64,000 nt of DNA from JACQQW01 sp964520655 (GCA_964520655.1 CAZFNI010000007.1:53465-117464); one strand, 5' to 3'. Shown: positions 1-8,937, counted from the first letter of the stretch. Numbers and translations: made by a program. The notes: generated by a model not told the origin, from the letters alone.

Positions 1-2
1 AA

Positions 3-1241
3 CGAAAGATCATCAGCATCATTACAGCCTTGGTACTCGTCGAGTCCTTGCAGGCGCTTGCGTTGATCGCGCATATTTATAGTTTTATCCCCATCTCCCT
101 CAAAGGCCCGATCCTGCCAGGGCTTGAGCCGGAAAGGGAGAGTTTTCTCTACATCATTTTCCTGGCCATGGTTTTTGTGCTGACGATCGTGCTGACGGCG
201 CTGTTATATAAGCCGCTTAAGTCCGCTGCTTTTCAACAGAGAGCATTGAAGTTCGTATATTTGGAAACGCTCTGGATGGGACTGATGCTGTTTGCCTTCT
301 TTAAATGGGTAAGCTACCAGCATCCTTTCTATAATATTCTGCCGCTGGAGAACGGACGATGGGTATATCCGTTCTTTTACGCAGTTGCCTTTTTAAGCTT
401 TTTGACAAAGATATTCTGGGCGGAGATCGTCAGGTTTTGGGAGAGCTGGGAACAGGGGCGGGGCCGCAGACTGGTGACAAAAGAAAAACCATTGGCTGTT
501 TATGCCGCCGGGATAATGTTTGCGGCCGCATTGTTGTACCCCAATGTGCCGCTTGCCTCGCAGGTCATTGCCTCCTGGAGCCGTTTTGCGCCATGGCAGA
601 ATTTCTGGCTGACGCGTTTTTTTCTTGAACGGGGATTCTCTCCTGAGGCGATCATTGCGTGTTTATACGGTCTTAATATGATCGTCCTGGGCGTGATCTT
701 TGTCGGAGCGCATCGCTACTTGAAGAATTCCTGGCTGGCCTTTGGTGTCCTCATGCTGACGATCCAAATGACGTTTTTCCATTACGGCACATCACCGGTG
801 TGCTGGAATGCTCCGCAGAATACGCTCATCAATTTCGGCTGGGACTTTGGCTTTATGAAAGACGCCGCGCATTTGCCCATGTTCGCTGCCTTGCGTGTGC
901 GCCAGTTTCTTTCATTCTTTATGGGATATGCCATCGCGGTGTTGTATGTCTTCTCTATATTATATTGCTGGGGCAAAGATAGAATGGCGGTGATCTTAAG
1001 TGGCCTTGGCTTACTCTTATATACCCGCTATATCGCCCATGCCGATGTATTTGCTTTTGGGGCGGCATCCTTCCCGGCAATGATCTTGTCTGCGCACTGG
1101 TTGAGAATTGTAATAAGGCGATTTTTTCCCAAACAGGAAAATGCTGTTTATATCGCGCTTGCCGCAACGTCAGTTTTCATGCTGTTAACCAACCGGGTAT
1201 TTGTGACCTACCCGCATTTTTGGATGAACAATGTTCCATAA
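3..1241 (+). CDS. Polytopic membrane protein, 5' end outside window
   Basis: The frame is open to the left edge, so the start lies outside the window; a TTG at 30 is possible but not needed. The protein is almost entirely hydrophobic segments separated by short basic loops, consistent with about 10 membrane spans. Near its end it has the motif FFHYGTSPVCW and a final TNRVFVTYPHFW stretch. Both have clear counterparts in the next gene (MFHYGVSPLCW; TNHNYISYPNLF), so the two are tandem paralogues. It overlaps that gene by 11 bp, implying one transcript. The layout recalls GT-C-type glycosyltransferases or other polyprenyl-linked envelope enzymes, but I see no diagnostic motif and leave the function open. 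Confidence 0.75.
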   Translation, partial: RKIISIITALVLVESLQALALIAHIYSFIPISLKGPILPGLEPERESFLYIIFLAMVFVLTIVLTALLYKPLKSAAFQQRALKFVYLETLWMGLMLFAFFKWVSYQHPFYNILPLENGRWVYPFFYAVAFLSFLTKIFWAEIVRFWESWEQGRGRRLVTKEKPLAVYAAGIMFAAALLYPNVPLASQVIASWSRFAPWQNFWLTRFFLERGFSPEAIIACLYGLNMIVLGVIFVGAHRYLKNSWLAFGVLMLTIQMTFFHYGTSPVCWNAPQNTLINFGWDFGFMKDAAHLPMFAALRVRQFLSFFMGYAIAVLYVFSILYCWGKDRMAVILSGLGLLLYTRYIAHADVFAFGAASFPAMILSAHWLRIVIRRFFPKQENAVYIALAATSVFMLLTNRVFVTYPHFWMNNVP

Positions 1242-3378
1242 AGAAGATCTTAAGATCAGCGTATTGAGTATCTGCAGCGCGATGCAAGTGGCCGTGCTCG
1301 TGGCCCAGGCACTGTCAGCGTTGAATGCGGCCTCTGGGGTTTATGACGGCATTGTCTATGTCGCTTTTTTGGTCAGTAGTGTCTTTGTGTTCGCTCTGTT
1401 AAAAAAGCAGCGGGACTTAGCTTGGAATGTGTGGATGGAAATGCTGGTGACGTTTCTGTTGCTAAGCGCTGTCTTTAAAAGCACCATCTATGACAATAGT
1501 CCGTTTCTGGCCAATGCCGCTGTGCTTTCGCTGCTTACGATCGCGGCTGCGATAAAAGTATTCTCGCTTGAGATATCGTCGGGATTGTTAAGGCTATCCG
1601 CGAAAGCGCGTGTAATGTCGTCATTTGGGCCGATCGCTTCCTGTGCCGCCATCGCCGCATTGGTCTATGTGCCCAATCTAAATGCGGTGCTGGCGGAGGT
1701 CTTTATCGGCGAGCAGGCGCATCATTTGGACTTTTTTGTGATGTCTCCGGGATGGTCATGTTTTAACGGCGGTAAGCCCTACGTGGATGTGATCTCTCAA
1801 TACGGGGTGGGCATACCGGTTATTTTTGCTAACTTAAGCCGCATTCTTGGCGGGTTTGATTATTTGACCTTCCTTCAGGTGAACATGGCTTTCGGTATCT
1901 TGTATTTTATATTGTTCTTTTGGGTGACGCGCGCATGGCTTGGCAGCACGATGCTTGGGTTTGCCGCATTCCTGGTGTGTTTTCGTCTGCAAATGTTCCA
2001 TTACGGGGTCAGCCCCCTGTGCTGGATCTATCCATCCTCAACACCTATCCGTTTTGGGCTGGACATCCTCTGGTTGTGGCTGTTGTGGCGCCATCTGCAG
2101 ACCGGCAGGGGGATCTTTCTGATCTTAGCCGCTTTGTACAGCGGGTTTGCTGTTTATTTCATGACATCGACGGGTATTTTTATCATGGTCACGTTCTACG
2201 CATATTTAGCAGGGCTGCTGGTACTGCAAGGACTCCGCAAAGAAAAAATATTATCGCCCAGGCTTATGGCAGCGGCTGCTATCATCCCCGTGGTATCGGC
2301 CTTTGTATTCTTTTGGATCACCCTGGGTGGACATGTTGTCAGTCAAACGTTCTGGCGGAATGTCGTCGAGTATATGTCATATTTCTCCAACGGACGCGGC
2401 GCTTTGCCTATCTTTGAAAGTTTGAAATACCGCAACTATTGGGTCGCGCTGATGGCTCTGGCTGTTCCTTTATTGTATGTGGCGACCGCCGTCAGCGTCG
2501 GGATCGCGTTATGGAAAGAAAAAGTCGATCGCAAATATTTGTTTGTTGTCACGATCGCGGTCTATGGGTTGGTCAATTATCAATATTTCGTTGTGCGTTC
2601 GGCGATGACCAGTTATTACAGCAATGCGGTGCCTTTCGTGCTACTGTGCGCGTTCTGGGCTGACATTGCCGTCAAACATTACATGCCGGCGAAAAAGGGG
2701 AAGATCTACGGACTGTGCGCCATTCTGGCCTTCTATGCACTGGCCACCAATCACAATTACATCAGCTATCCCAATCTGTTCAATTTCAGCCGTAACCCTT
2801 TGGTTGACATCACCGTGGCCCAGCGTTTCCCTGACCGGCAGGGCTATTTCCATCATTTGGTCAAACATATCAAGGAAGAGGATAAGGTCGCCTTTAATGC
2901 GGCGGGCGACGGGGACGAGCATTTGATGACGGAGGATAGCTTTAAGACGGATAAGGAGTTGATCGATTTTGTTAAAAGCGAGAATGATTTCAGCCTCGAT
3001 GCCGCGCTGATCGATTCTCTTGTGTCTTCCAAAGAACCCACGGCGGTCTTAAGCAGTTTTGAAACGAAGATCCTGATCCAGGCCAAGCGGGCGCCGTTCT
3101 TTTACCATACACCGCTTATCACCTCCCAGCCGATGCGGGTGCGCTACTTTCCGGCGGATGCCGCGCACAGTCCAAGTTTTTTGGCAGACACACTGCGCCA
3201 GCTGGAGGATAAGAAACCGGCTTATGTATTTATCGAGAATGTCTTTTTGCAGGAGATCATTCCGGCAAGCTACAGGGAGTCAAACGCAAATATATTGACA
3301 ATCATCGCCTATATCAGGCAGAATTATACCCCTTTTAAGAGGGGACAGTATTTGACAGCAATGAAGAGACATGAATAA
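1231..3378 (+). CDS. Large polytopic membrane protein with soluble C-terminal domain
   Basis: 715 residues. About the first 520 are hydrophobic spans with short loops; the last ~190 are hydrophilic and lie after the YISYPNLF motif, so they probably form an extracytoplasmic domain. The MFHYGVSPLCW motif at about residue 250 is shared with the upstream gene, which appears to be a shorter paralogue lacking the C-terminal domain. The architecture (many spans plus a soluble tail) resembles GT-C glycosyltransferases of the ArnT/PMT sort, but the early acidic loop motif of those enzymes is not clearly visible. Function unknown. A long hairpin follows the stop codon. Confidence 0.75.
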   Translation: MFHKEDLKISVLSICSAMQVAVLVAQALSALNAASGVYDGIVYVAFLVSSVFVFALLKKQRDLAWNVWMEMLVTFLLLSAVFKSTIYDNSPFLANAAVLSLLTIAAAIKVFSLEISSGLLRLSAKARVMSSFGPIASCAAIAALVYVPNLNAVLAEVFIGEQAHHLDFFVMSPGWSCFNGGKPYVDVISQYGVGIPVIFANLSRILGGFDYLTFLQVNMAFGILYFILFFWVTRAWLGSTMLGFAAFLVCFRLQMFHYGVSPLCWIYPSSTPIRFGLDILWLWLLWRHLQTGRGIFLILAALYSGFAVYFMTSTGIFIMVTFYAYLAGLLVLQGLRKEKILSPRLMAAAAIIPVVSAFVFFWITLGGHVVSQTFWRNVVEYMSYFSNGRGALPIFESLKYRNYWVALMALAVPLLYVATAVSVGIALWKEKVDRKYLFVVTIAVYGLVNYQYFVVRSAMTSYYSNAVPFVLLCAFWADIAVKHYMPAKKGKIYGLCAILAFYALATNHNYISYPNLFNFSRNPLVDITVAQRFPDRQGYFHHLVKHIKEEDKVAFNAAGDGDEHLMTEDSFKTDKELIDFVKSENDFSLDAALIDSLVSSKEPTAVLSSFETKILIQAKRAPFFYHTPLITSQPMRVRYFPADAAHSPSFLADTLRQLEDKKPAYVFIENVFLQEIIPASYRESNANILTIIAYIRQNYTPFKRGQYLTAMKRHE

Positions 3379-3382
3379 CAGC

Positions 3383-3428
3383 GACTAAAGATAAGTGATA
3401 AGATCGATCTTATCGCTTATCTTTAGTC
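3383..3428. repeat. 46-bp near-perfect palindrome (23-bp arms, no loop)
   Basis: The left arm 3383-3405 and right arm 3406-3428 are reverse complements except for one position that would be a G-U wobble in RNA. It begins four bases after the stop of the large membrane protein gene. No T-run follows, so it is not a textbook intrinsic terminator. It may act as an RNA 3'-end hairpin or a DNA cruciform site. Confidence 0.7.
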
Positions 3429-3462
3429 CACGCATTTATGCATAACGCATGAAAGGAAACGT

Positions 3463-3780
3463 ATGACCATTGATGAATTCAAGAAATTCGAATTGATCGT
3501 TGCTCAGATCAAGGAAGTCAAGGAACACCCCAACGCGGACAGGCTCTACGTGCTGCAGGTCGACACGGGCAAAGATGTGCGCCAGATCGTCGCCGGGATA
3601 CGCCGCGCCTATACGCCTGAGCAATTGATCGGCCGACGCATCGTGCTGATCGCTAACCTCGAGCCGGCGGTCATCCGCGGAGAGGCCTCCAACGGCATGC
3701 TTTTGGCTGCGTCCGATGAAACACAAATGGGACTGCTGATGCCTGACAAAGATATCGCGCTGGGCAGTCCGGTAAAGTAA
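3463..3780 (+). CDS. Free-standing tRNA-binding (EMAP-II/MetRS C-terminal-like) OB-fold protein
   Basis: 105 residues matching the tRNA-binding OB-fold found at the C-terminus of methionyl-tRNA synthetase and in CsaA/Trbp111. Visible hallmarks are the opening FELIVAQIKEVKEHPNADRLYVLQVDTG, cut here to its features (strand 1, then HPNADRL), and the EPAVIRGEASNGMLLAA segment, equivalent to the family's R-G-x-x-S-x-G-M signature. The length equals the bare domain, so it acts alone or as a dimer binding tRNA or supplying a synthetase in trans. An AAAGGA-type ribosome site precedes the ATG. No metG gene is nearby, so the partner is unknown. Confidence 0.85.
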   Translation: MTIDEFKKFELIVAQIKEVKEHPNADRLYVLQVDTGKDVRQIVAGIRRAYTPEQLIGRRIVLIANLEPAVIRGEASNGMLLAASDETQMGLLMPDKDIALGSPVK

Positions 3781-3808
3781 CGTATAAGGGGGCGGTCACC
3801 TTTATCTA

Positions 3809-4531
3809 TTAGCTGCGGTATTGACCCTTAATGAGATTCCATTTGATGCGGACAAGGTCGCGCAGGGATGTCAGGGCGTCGCGCAGGGCTCGGACCTGGG
3901 AGCTGTTGTGATGGTTCCAGACAACCGGCAGCTCTCCAATCCTAAAATTTTTGGCTATGGCAATGCCGATAATTTCCGTGTCATAGGCCCACTGGTCGAT
4001 CTCCTGACGGGAGAAGATGTCTTTTGAAGCGGCAGCGGTGAACATTTTAAATCCGCAGGTGAAATCCTGGATGTTACGCCCGACGCAGATCTTGGAAAGC
4101 AGCAGGAAGAATTTACCCAAAATTTCCCGGTGCAGCGGCTGTCGGATCTTTTGCGCATGAAAGTGTGATTTGCGTTCCCCAAGCAGAACGTCGTATTGTC
4201 CGGTGCGCATCGCCGCAAGAAAATCATCCACAGCATCCAGAGAGGTGGAGAGGTCGACGTCCATGAACAGATGGAAACGTCCTCGGGCTTGAAGCATCCC
4301 CAAACGTACGGCATGGCCTTTGCCGGCATTGCGTTCATAGCTTAAGATCTTAAACGTATCCGCCGGCAATTGGCGCATGCATTCTAAAGTATTGTCCCTC
4401 GAGCCGTCATTGACCAAAATGATCTCGTGGGTGACCTTAAGCGATCTAAGCTTTTGTTGGATCAACAGCGCGTTGCGCTGGATGTCGGCGGCTTCATTGA
4501 ATGCCGGCAGGATGACAGATAGTTCGATCAT
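3809..4531 (-). CDS. Glycosyltransferase family 2, dolichyl-phosphate-glucosyltransferase-like
   Basis: 240 residues with a GT-A fold signature: SVILPAFNEA at the N-terminus (nucleotide-sugar binding), VNDGSRDNT, NAGKGHAVRLGM and the metal-binding DVDLSTS (DxD) around residue 91. GERKSHF and QDFTCGFKMF match the DPG/ALG5 branch, which transfers sugar from UDP- or GDP-sugar to polyprenyl phosphate. No transmembrane segment is obvious, so it is probably membrane-peripheral. It is transcribed alone on the minus strand, convergent with the tRNA-binding gene and divergent from the YkgJ-type gene. The acceptor and sugar are not readable from sequence. A product of this kind could feed the membrane enzymes at the left edge. 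Confidence 0.85.
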   Translation of the reverse strand: MIELSVILPAFNEAADIQRNALLIQQKLRSLKVTHEIILVNDGSRDNTLECMRQLPADTFKILSYERNAGKGHAVRLGMLQARGRFHLFMDVDLSTSLDAVDDFLAAMRTGQYDVLLGERKSHFHAQKIRQPLHREILGKFFLLLSKICVGRNIQDFTCGFKMFTAAASKDIFSRQEIDQWAYDTEIIGIAIAKNFRIGELPVVWNHHNSSQVRALRDALTSLRDLVRIKWNLIKGQYRS

Positions 4532-4600
4532 GGATTATTTGGGTTTGTGCTGTATAATCAAATATTGACCGATTATACATGAACCATTTCTGGAATACTA

Positions 4601-5089
4601 ATGAAAAGCAACGCAAGTCTTGAATTAAAGCAATTTGTCCCATCTTCCGTCTGTTTACAATGCGAGGGTTGCTGCCGCTATGAATCAGCGGATTCCTTGT
4701 GGCGGCCTAAATGGGACAAGCGTGAATTCCTTGACGACAATGATTACATCACCACCATTCAGGAGTGCGGCAAGCATTTGTGCCGTTTCCTAAATACAAA
4801 AGACAATACCTGCCGGGTCTATGCCGAACGCCCATTTGAGTGCGCGTTATACCCGTTCGTGCTTTCTTTAAACAAAGGCAAGGTCGAAGTGCATTTGCAC
4901 TTGGCTTGTCCCTATGTGCAGGACAATCAGGACACAGGGGCTATTGAGGGATATATCGATCATTTGAAACAGTTCTTCCAGAGCCCGGAATGCATCGCTT
5001 TTTTAAAACGTCAGCGCCATTTGATCCACGATTACGCGCCGGTCGCGCTCGAGCTAAAGTATGTGTTTACAATACAAGCCGCTATTTGA
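4601..5089 (+). CDS. YkgJ-family cysteine-cluster protein
   Basis: 162 residues with the CxxCxxCC cluster at about residues 18-25 (VCLQCEGCC), followed by CGKHLCRFL, DNTCRVYAERPFECALYPF and a later CPYV cysteine. This is the pattern of the YkgJ (CxxCxxCC) family, inferred to chelate zinc or iron; its biochemical role is not settled. It overlaps the next gene by 29 bp and opens a compact five-gene run ending with pabC. The ATG at 4601 sits right before the conserved part, so the N-terminus is short. Confidence 0.85.
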   Translation: MKSNASLELKQFVPSSVCLQCEGCCRYESADSLWRPKWDKREFLDDNDYITTIQECGKHLCRFLNTKDNTCRVYAERPFECALYPFVLSLNKGKVEVHLHLACPYVQDNQDTGAIEGYIDHLKQFFQSPECIAFLKRQRHLIHDYAPVALELKYVFTIQAAI

Positions 5090-5939
5090 CAGCTACGCCG
5101 CAAAGACAGCGTGCCCGCTATCGGTATATCATTTTTCCAGCCTTTATGCCTGGAGTGATCATTTCGATTTTCGTTTTGAGGAGATCCGCGGCCAGCTGTG
5201 TGTTTTTGCCTGTCAGGGCAAGGATAGCTTTTTATATTTACCGCCGTTGGGAGAAAGCATAGACCCTGAAGTTTACCGAGAGTGTTTTAAGCGCATGGGC
5301 CGAAGACCAATCGCCCGTATTGAAAATATTGTCGATTATCAAATTGCGGCGCTTGAGGGCTCTGGTTATAATGCCTATCAGAAGTCCTATGAATATGTGT
5401 ACCGCACAAAAGACATAGCGGACCTTTGCGGCACGGCTTATAAATCCAAACGGCATGATGTGAATCTTGTTGGAAAGAGTCATCCCCAGGCGCGTTTTCG
5501 TGAATTTACGCGCGAGGATATCGCTGGCTGCAGGGGCCTGTATCAACGCTGGTCGGATAGCCGGAAGGCTAAGAACAGCGACGTCATTTACGTGCAGATG
5601 CTGGAAGAGAATGCGCTTGTGCACGCGAAATTGATGGATAAAGCCGCCGAGCTGGGATTAGTCGGCCGGGTAGTGGATATTGACGGGAAGATCGCCGGGT
5701 ACACTTTCGGCTATGTGCTGAATGACGATACGTTCTGTGTTGTCCTGGAGATCGCGGATAACGAAGTCGCAGGATTAGCCGCGTTCACATTTAACCATTT
5801 TTGCCGGGATAAAGCGGTCCGGGATCTTCCCTGGATCAATGCCATGGATGATTTCGGTATGCCCAATGTCGCCAAAGCCAAAGCATCTTATCATCCCGCG
5901 CGCACCATCGCGGTCTATAATATTAAGGAAAACACATGA
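5061..5939 (+). CDS. DUF2156 / phosphatidylglycerol lysyltransferase C-terminal-like protein
   Basis: 292 residues without membrane spans. The GTAYKSKRHDVN segment near residue 133 and the later GKIAGYTFGY and NDFGM-like (MDDFGMPNVAKAKASYHP) motifs match the GNAT-like C-terminal domain of LPG synthases (DUF2156). In MprF and FemX-type proteins this fold moves an amino acid from aminoacyl-tRNA to a lipid or peptide. Stand-alone soluble versions like this one are common and mostly uncharacterised. It overlaps the YkgJ gene and, by ATGA, the exonuclease gene. Confidence 0.8.
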   Translation: MCLQYKPLFDSYAAKTACPLSVYHFSSLYAWSDHFDFRFEEIRGQLCVFACQGKDSFLYLPPLGESIDPEVYRECFKRMGRRPIARIENIVDYQIAALEGSGYNAYQKSYEYVYRTKDIADLCGTAYKSKRHDVNLVGKSHPQARFREFTREDIAGCRGLYQRWSDSRKAKNSDVIYVQMLEENALVHAKLMDKAAELGLVGRVVDIDGKIAGYTFGYVLNDDTFCVVLEIADNEVAGLAAFTFNHFCRDKAVRDLPWINAMDDFGMPNVAKAKASYHPARTIAVYNIKENT

Positions 5940-6556
5940 ACATTAATGGATTAGAGATTGTGGTCTTTGACGTGGAAACAACCGGGCTGTCGCCGACAGA
6001 CGGGGATCGTATCATCGAGATCGCGGCCATGAAGGTCAAGGATTTCAAGGTCACTGACCAGTTCTACTCCCTGATCAACCCAAAGCGTTTTCTGCCCGCT
6101 CAGGCCATGGCGGTCAACGGCATTACCGAGGAAATGGTGGCGGACGCGCCGTTCTCCGAGGAGGTTATGCCCAAATTCATTGATTTTATCGGCGGCGCCT
6201 GTGTGGCCGGTCATAATGTGAAATTCGACCTGAATTTTGTCTGTTTTGAACTCTCGCTGTTAAACCGTAAGTTGAAAGACCAGACCCCGGCGATCGATAC
6301 GCTTAAAATGGCCCGGGAATTATTCCCCTATTTAAGTACATACAAACTGACCTATCTGGCGCGCGCGTTAGGGATTAGCGTCGACGGGGCTCACCGCGCC
6401 ATGACGGACGTGGAAACAACGGTCAAGGTCATGCTGCGCATGATCGAGAAGGCGCAGACGCAGGACTTGGGGCAGATCCAGAAATTCCTGGCTCAGTTCG
6501 GCGTGGAAAAACCGGTGTTCAAAGCTGTCCGCACCACGGAATCGTCGCTGTTCTAA
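5936..6556 (+). CDS. DnaQ-like 3'-5' exonuclease (DEDDh, Pol III epsilon type)
   Basis: 206 residues. Exo I is FDVETTGLSPTDGDRIIEIAA, given here by its D-E-T-T-G core at residues 12-17; Exo II is AGHNVKFDLNF; Exo III is HRAMTDVETT with the H-x(4)-D of DEDDh enzymes. All catalytic residues are present. The length fits a bare exonuclease domain without the PolC or DinG fusions. The start overlaps the previous stop (ATGA) and pabB begins 4 bp downstream. Role: proofreading or RNA/DNA trimming; whether it is the replicative epsilon subunit cannot be told from this window. Confidence 0.9.
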   Translation: MNINGLEIVVFDVETTGLSPTDGDRIIEIAAMKVKDFKVTDQFYSLINPKRFLPAQAMAVNGITEEMVADAPFSEEVMPKFIDFIGGACVAGHNVKFDLNFVCFELSLLNRKLKDQTPAIDTLKMARELFPYLSTYKLTYLARALGISVDGAHRAMTDVETTVKVMLRMIEKAQTQDLGQIQKFLAQFGVEKPVFKAVRTTESSLF

Positions 6557-6560
6557 CGCT

Positions 6561-7781
6561 ATGCAGAAAAAATTATCATTTAACGGGGACGCATTTGCGG
6601 TTTTTAGCGCCATGGCCGACCGTCCCGGGGCGTTTTTTCTGGACTCCAGTTTGTTGTCAAAAGACGGGGCTGTTTCGATCATGGGGTTTGCGCCCAGCCG
6701 GATCATCAAAGGCGAAGATCTTGATCGCATGCGCAGAGTATTTTCCCTCAATCACCGCTTAAAGACCTTGGCCGTTGGATTTATTACTTATGAGGGGGGA
6801 TTCCATTTCGGAATTTACCGCCAATGGATCACCATCGACCATGCCAAGCACAGCATGACCATTCACGCGTCCACGCCAAGAATGCTAGCGGCACTGTGCG
6901 CCATGGTACGAATTTCTATGCGTTGTGATAAGGCTGCCGTTCATCAAGTCTTTATTCCCAAAAGTAATTTTTCAAGAACAGCCTATATGCGCGCGGTGAA
7001 AAAAGCGCTGGAGGCGATCAAACGCGGCGACATTTACCAGATCAATTTATCCCGCGTGATCTTTGCTAAAATGCGCGTCGATCCTTTGCGGTTGTATGGG
7101 GCTTTGCGTAAACATTCTCCGTCGCCGTTTGCGGCCTATTATGATGCCGGCCGCGAAAAGATATTGAGCTCTTCCCCAGAGAGGTTTTTGAGGTTAACCG
7201 GCAGGCAGGTCCAGGTCAGGCCCATGAAAGGGACAAGGCCCCGGGGACGTACATTATCAGAGGATAAACGGATGCGCCGCGATCTGGAACAAAGCCCTAA
7301 AGAGATCGCTGAGCTGTTGATGGTGACGGATTTGGAGCGTAATGATTTGGGTCGCGTGTGCAAAACAGGATCGGTCAAGGTTGCCGCGATGCGCACGATC
7401 GAAGCTTATGCTTCCGTTTATCAGGCCACAGCGGCGATCGAAGGGGTTTTGGCTTCTGGTAAAGGAGCGTTTGATCTGATCAAGGCTGCCTTCCCCAGCG
7501 GTTCAGTGACCGGCTGCCCCAAGATCGAAGCCATGAAGATCATCAAGAAGATCGAAGGGATTCCCCGGGGCTTTTATACCGGCGCATTGGGGTACATTGA
7601 TCCAAAAGGCAATATGGACTTAAGTGTCTTGATCCGTTCGGTGAGTGTCTCACCCGGCGGACTGCGCTATCATGTCGGAGGCGGCATCGTCGCGGATTCT
7701 GATCCAAAGCGTGAATATGAGGAAACTGTGTTGAAAGCCAAAGCCATTGAATCAGCCATACGCGAGGTCAGCCATGCGTAA
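6561..7781 (+). CDS. pabB: Aminodeoxychorismate synthase component I
   Basis: 406 residues of the chorismate-binding family, with GDIYQINLSR, SSSPERFLR, VRPMKGTRPRG, GCPKIEAMKII and YTGALGYIDPKGNMDLSVLIRS. The lysine in PMKGT separates PabB (P-x-K-G-T) from anthranilate synthase TrpE (P-x-A-G-T), and pabC follows with an 8-bp overlap, so folate p-aminobenzoate synthesis is the best call. The N-terminal lipocalin-like region is short. No pabA amidotransferase is in the window. It would convert chorismate to 4-amino-4-deoxychorismate using ammonia or glutamine. Confidence 0.9.
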   Translation: MQKKLSFNGDAFAVFSAMADRPGAFFLDSSLLSKDGAVSIMGFAPSRIIKGEDLDRMRRVFSLNHRLKTLAVGFITYEGGFHFGIYRQWITIDHAKHSMTIHASTPRMLAALCAMVRISMRCDKAAVHQVFIPKSNFSRTAYMRAVKKALEAIKRGDIYQINLSRVIFAKMRVDPLRLYGALRKHSPSPFAAYYDAGREKILSSSPERFLRLTGRQVQVRPMKGTRPRGRTLSEDKRMRRDLEQSPKEIAELLMVTDLERNDLGRVCKTGSVKVAAMRTIEAYASVYQATAAIEGVLASGKGAFDLIKAAFPSGSVTGCPKIEAMKIIKKIEGIPRGFYTGALGYIDPKGNMDLSVLIRSVSVSPGGLRYHVGGGIVADSDPKREYEETVLKAKAIESAIREVSHA

Positions 7782-8511
7782 TTTGACGTTCTATTTAGAC
7801 GGGGTTTATTTAAACAGCAATGAAAAGCTCCTGTCAGTTTTTACCCCGGGTCAGCAAAGCTATCGGGGGGTGTTTGAGACCATGCGCGTTGTCAACGGCC
7901 GTGTGGAATATCTGGATGAGCATCTCTTTAGACTGTTAAAGGGATTGAAAACCTTGAAGATCAGCTGCCCGTCATCTTTAGCAGCCATTAAACGCATTGT
8001 CAGTACTGTGGTTAGCAAAAATCCATCTATTGCTTTGGGGCGTTTGCGGCTGATGGTTTTTGGTGAACAAGGACAAACACATACGGCCTGCATGGTCTTG
8101 CCGTATAAGCCTTTTAATGGCCGTCAGTATCGAGAGGGCTTAAATGCGTGTGTGATCAAAACAGCGCGGCCGGCGACCAGCCGTTATGCGTCGGTCAAAT
8201 CTCTGGATTACGCGGTCTTTTCCAACGCCCTAAAGCGGGCCGTCTCGCAAGGGTATGACGAGGCAGTGCTGCTTAACGCGAAAGGATATGTTTGTGAAGC
8301 CAGCCGGGGGAATATTTTTATTCTCTATCAAGATCAATGGCTGACCCCGCCGCTGTCGAGCGGTTGTTTGAACGGGATCATGCGGACGCTGGTGATGGGC
8401 CAGATGGATGTCCGGGAAAAGAACATCACACCGAAGATGCTGCGTTTGGCGGATGTTGTCGTGATGACTAATTCTTTAGCCGGTTTGATCAAGCTGGTTG
8501 TGGCCCCTTAA
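7774..8511 (+). CDS. pabC: Aminodeoxychorismate lyase (fold-type IV PLP enzyme)
   Basis: 245 residues from the ATG at 7774, which overlaps the pabB stop by 8 bp; a TTG at 7747 in the same frame is less likely. Family marks: GVYLNSNEKLLS near the start, FETMRVVNGRVEYLDEHLFRL, KSLDYAVFSNALKRA (Schiff-base lysine in the KSLDY segment) and EASRGNIFI. These fit the branched-chain-aminotransferase/ADC-lyase family. With PabB upstream it should yield p-aminobenzoate plus pyruvate. A D-amino-acid aminotransferase role is the alternative for this fold. Confidence 0.85.
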   Translation: MRNLTFYLDGVYLNSNEKLLSVFTPGQQSYRGVFETMRVVNGRVEYLDEHLFRLLKGLKTLKISCPSSLAAIKRIVSTVVSKNPSIALGRLRLMVFGEQGQTHTACMVLPYKPFNGRQYREGLNACVIKTARPATSRYASVKSLDYAVFSNALKRAVSQGYDEAVLLNAKGYVCEASRGNIFILYQDQWLTPPLSSGCLNGIMRTLVMGQMDVREKNITPKMLRLADVVVMTNSLAGLIKLVVAP

Positions 8512-8529
8512 AGGCTCTTGAAGGGATGG

Positions 8530-8558
8530 TTGCTTTATTAACTCGTGAGTGATATAAT
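8530..8558 (+). promoter_or_regulatory. Sigma70-type promoter for the small secreted protein gene
   Basis: -35 TTGCTT (8530-8535), 17-bp spacer, -10 TATAAT (8553-8558). A ribosome site AAGGAGA follows, before the ATG at 8589. Confidence 0.7.
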
Positions 8559-8588
8559 GCTTATAATTCGACATATAAGGAGAGTGTT

Positions 8589-8852
8589 ATGAAAACAATT
8601 TTGATCAGAACGGCCGTGGGTGCGTTGATCTTAGTGCAAGTCGTATCCATCATGCTGCTCATCGACCAGAAAAAAACAGCAAAGGCACAGTGTATTCCTA
8701 TCAGTTCAACCATTGCCTGTAATGCGTCTTTTAATTTCAATGCGAGCGACGGTTCCTCATGCGGGCCAGTTGCTGTGGCCTGTTCCGGCGGTTTGATGAC
8801 CGGGATAACCTATACCGGCGGTTCATGCGGCAGCCCAAGCGGCGGTACATAG
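8589..8852 (+). CDS. Small secreted Cys-containing protein, unknown function
   Basis: 87 residues: a basic start, a long hydrophobic segment (about residues 8-26), then a short region rich in Ser, Gly, Asn and Cys (five cysteines) ending in a Gly/Ser tail. It looks like a signal-anchored or exported small protein stabilised by disulfides. Its own strong promoter and a clear intrinsic terminator make it a monocistronic, probably well-expressed unit. I do not recognise a family. Confidence 0.7.
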   Translation: MKTILIRTAVGALILVQVVSIMLLIDQKKTAKAQCIPISSTIACNASFNFNASDGSSCGPVAVACSGGLMTGITYTGGSCGSPSGGT

Positions 8853-8878
8853 ACATTTGTTCTAAGGAAGTGTTGTTT

Positions 8879-8925
8879 AAAGCCGGTCGTTTTAGTAAGA
8901 TCAAAATGACCGGCTTTTTCTTTTT
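8879..8925 (+). terminator. Rho-independent terminator
   Basis: Ten-base arms AAAGCCGGTC (8879-8888) and GACCGGCTTT (8908-8917) with a 19-nt loop, followed by a T-rich tract to 8925. It closes the small secreted protein gene. Confidence 0.85.
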
Positions 8926-8937
8926 GATCCTATCGAG

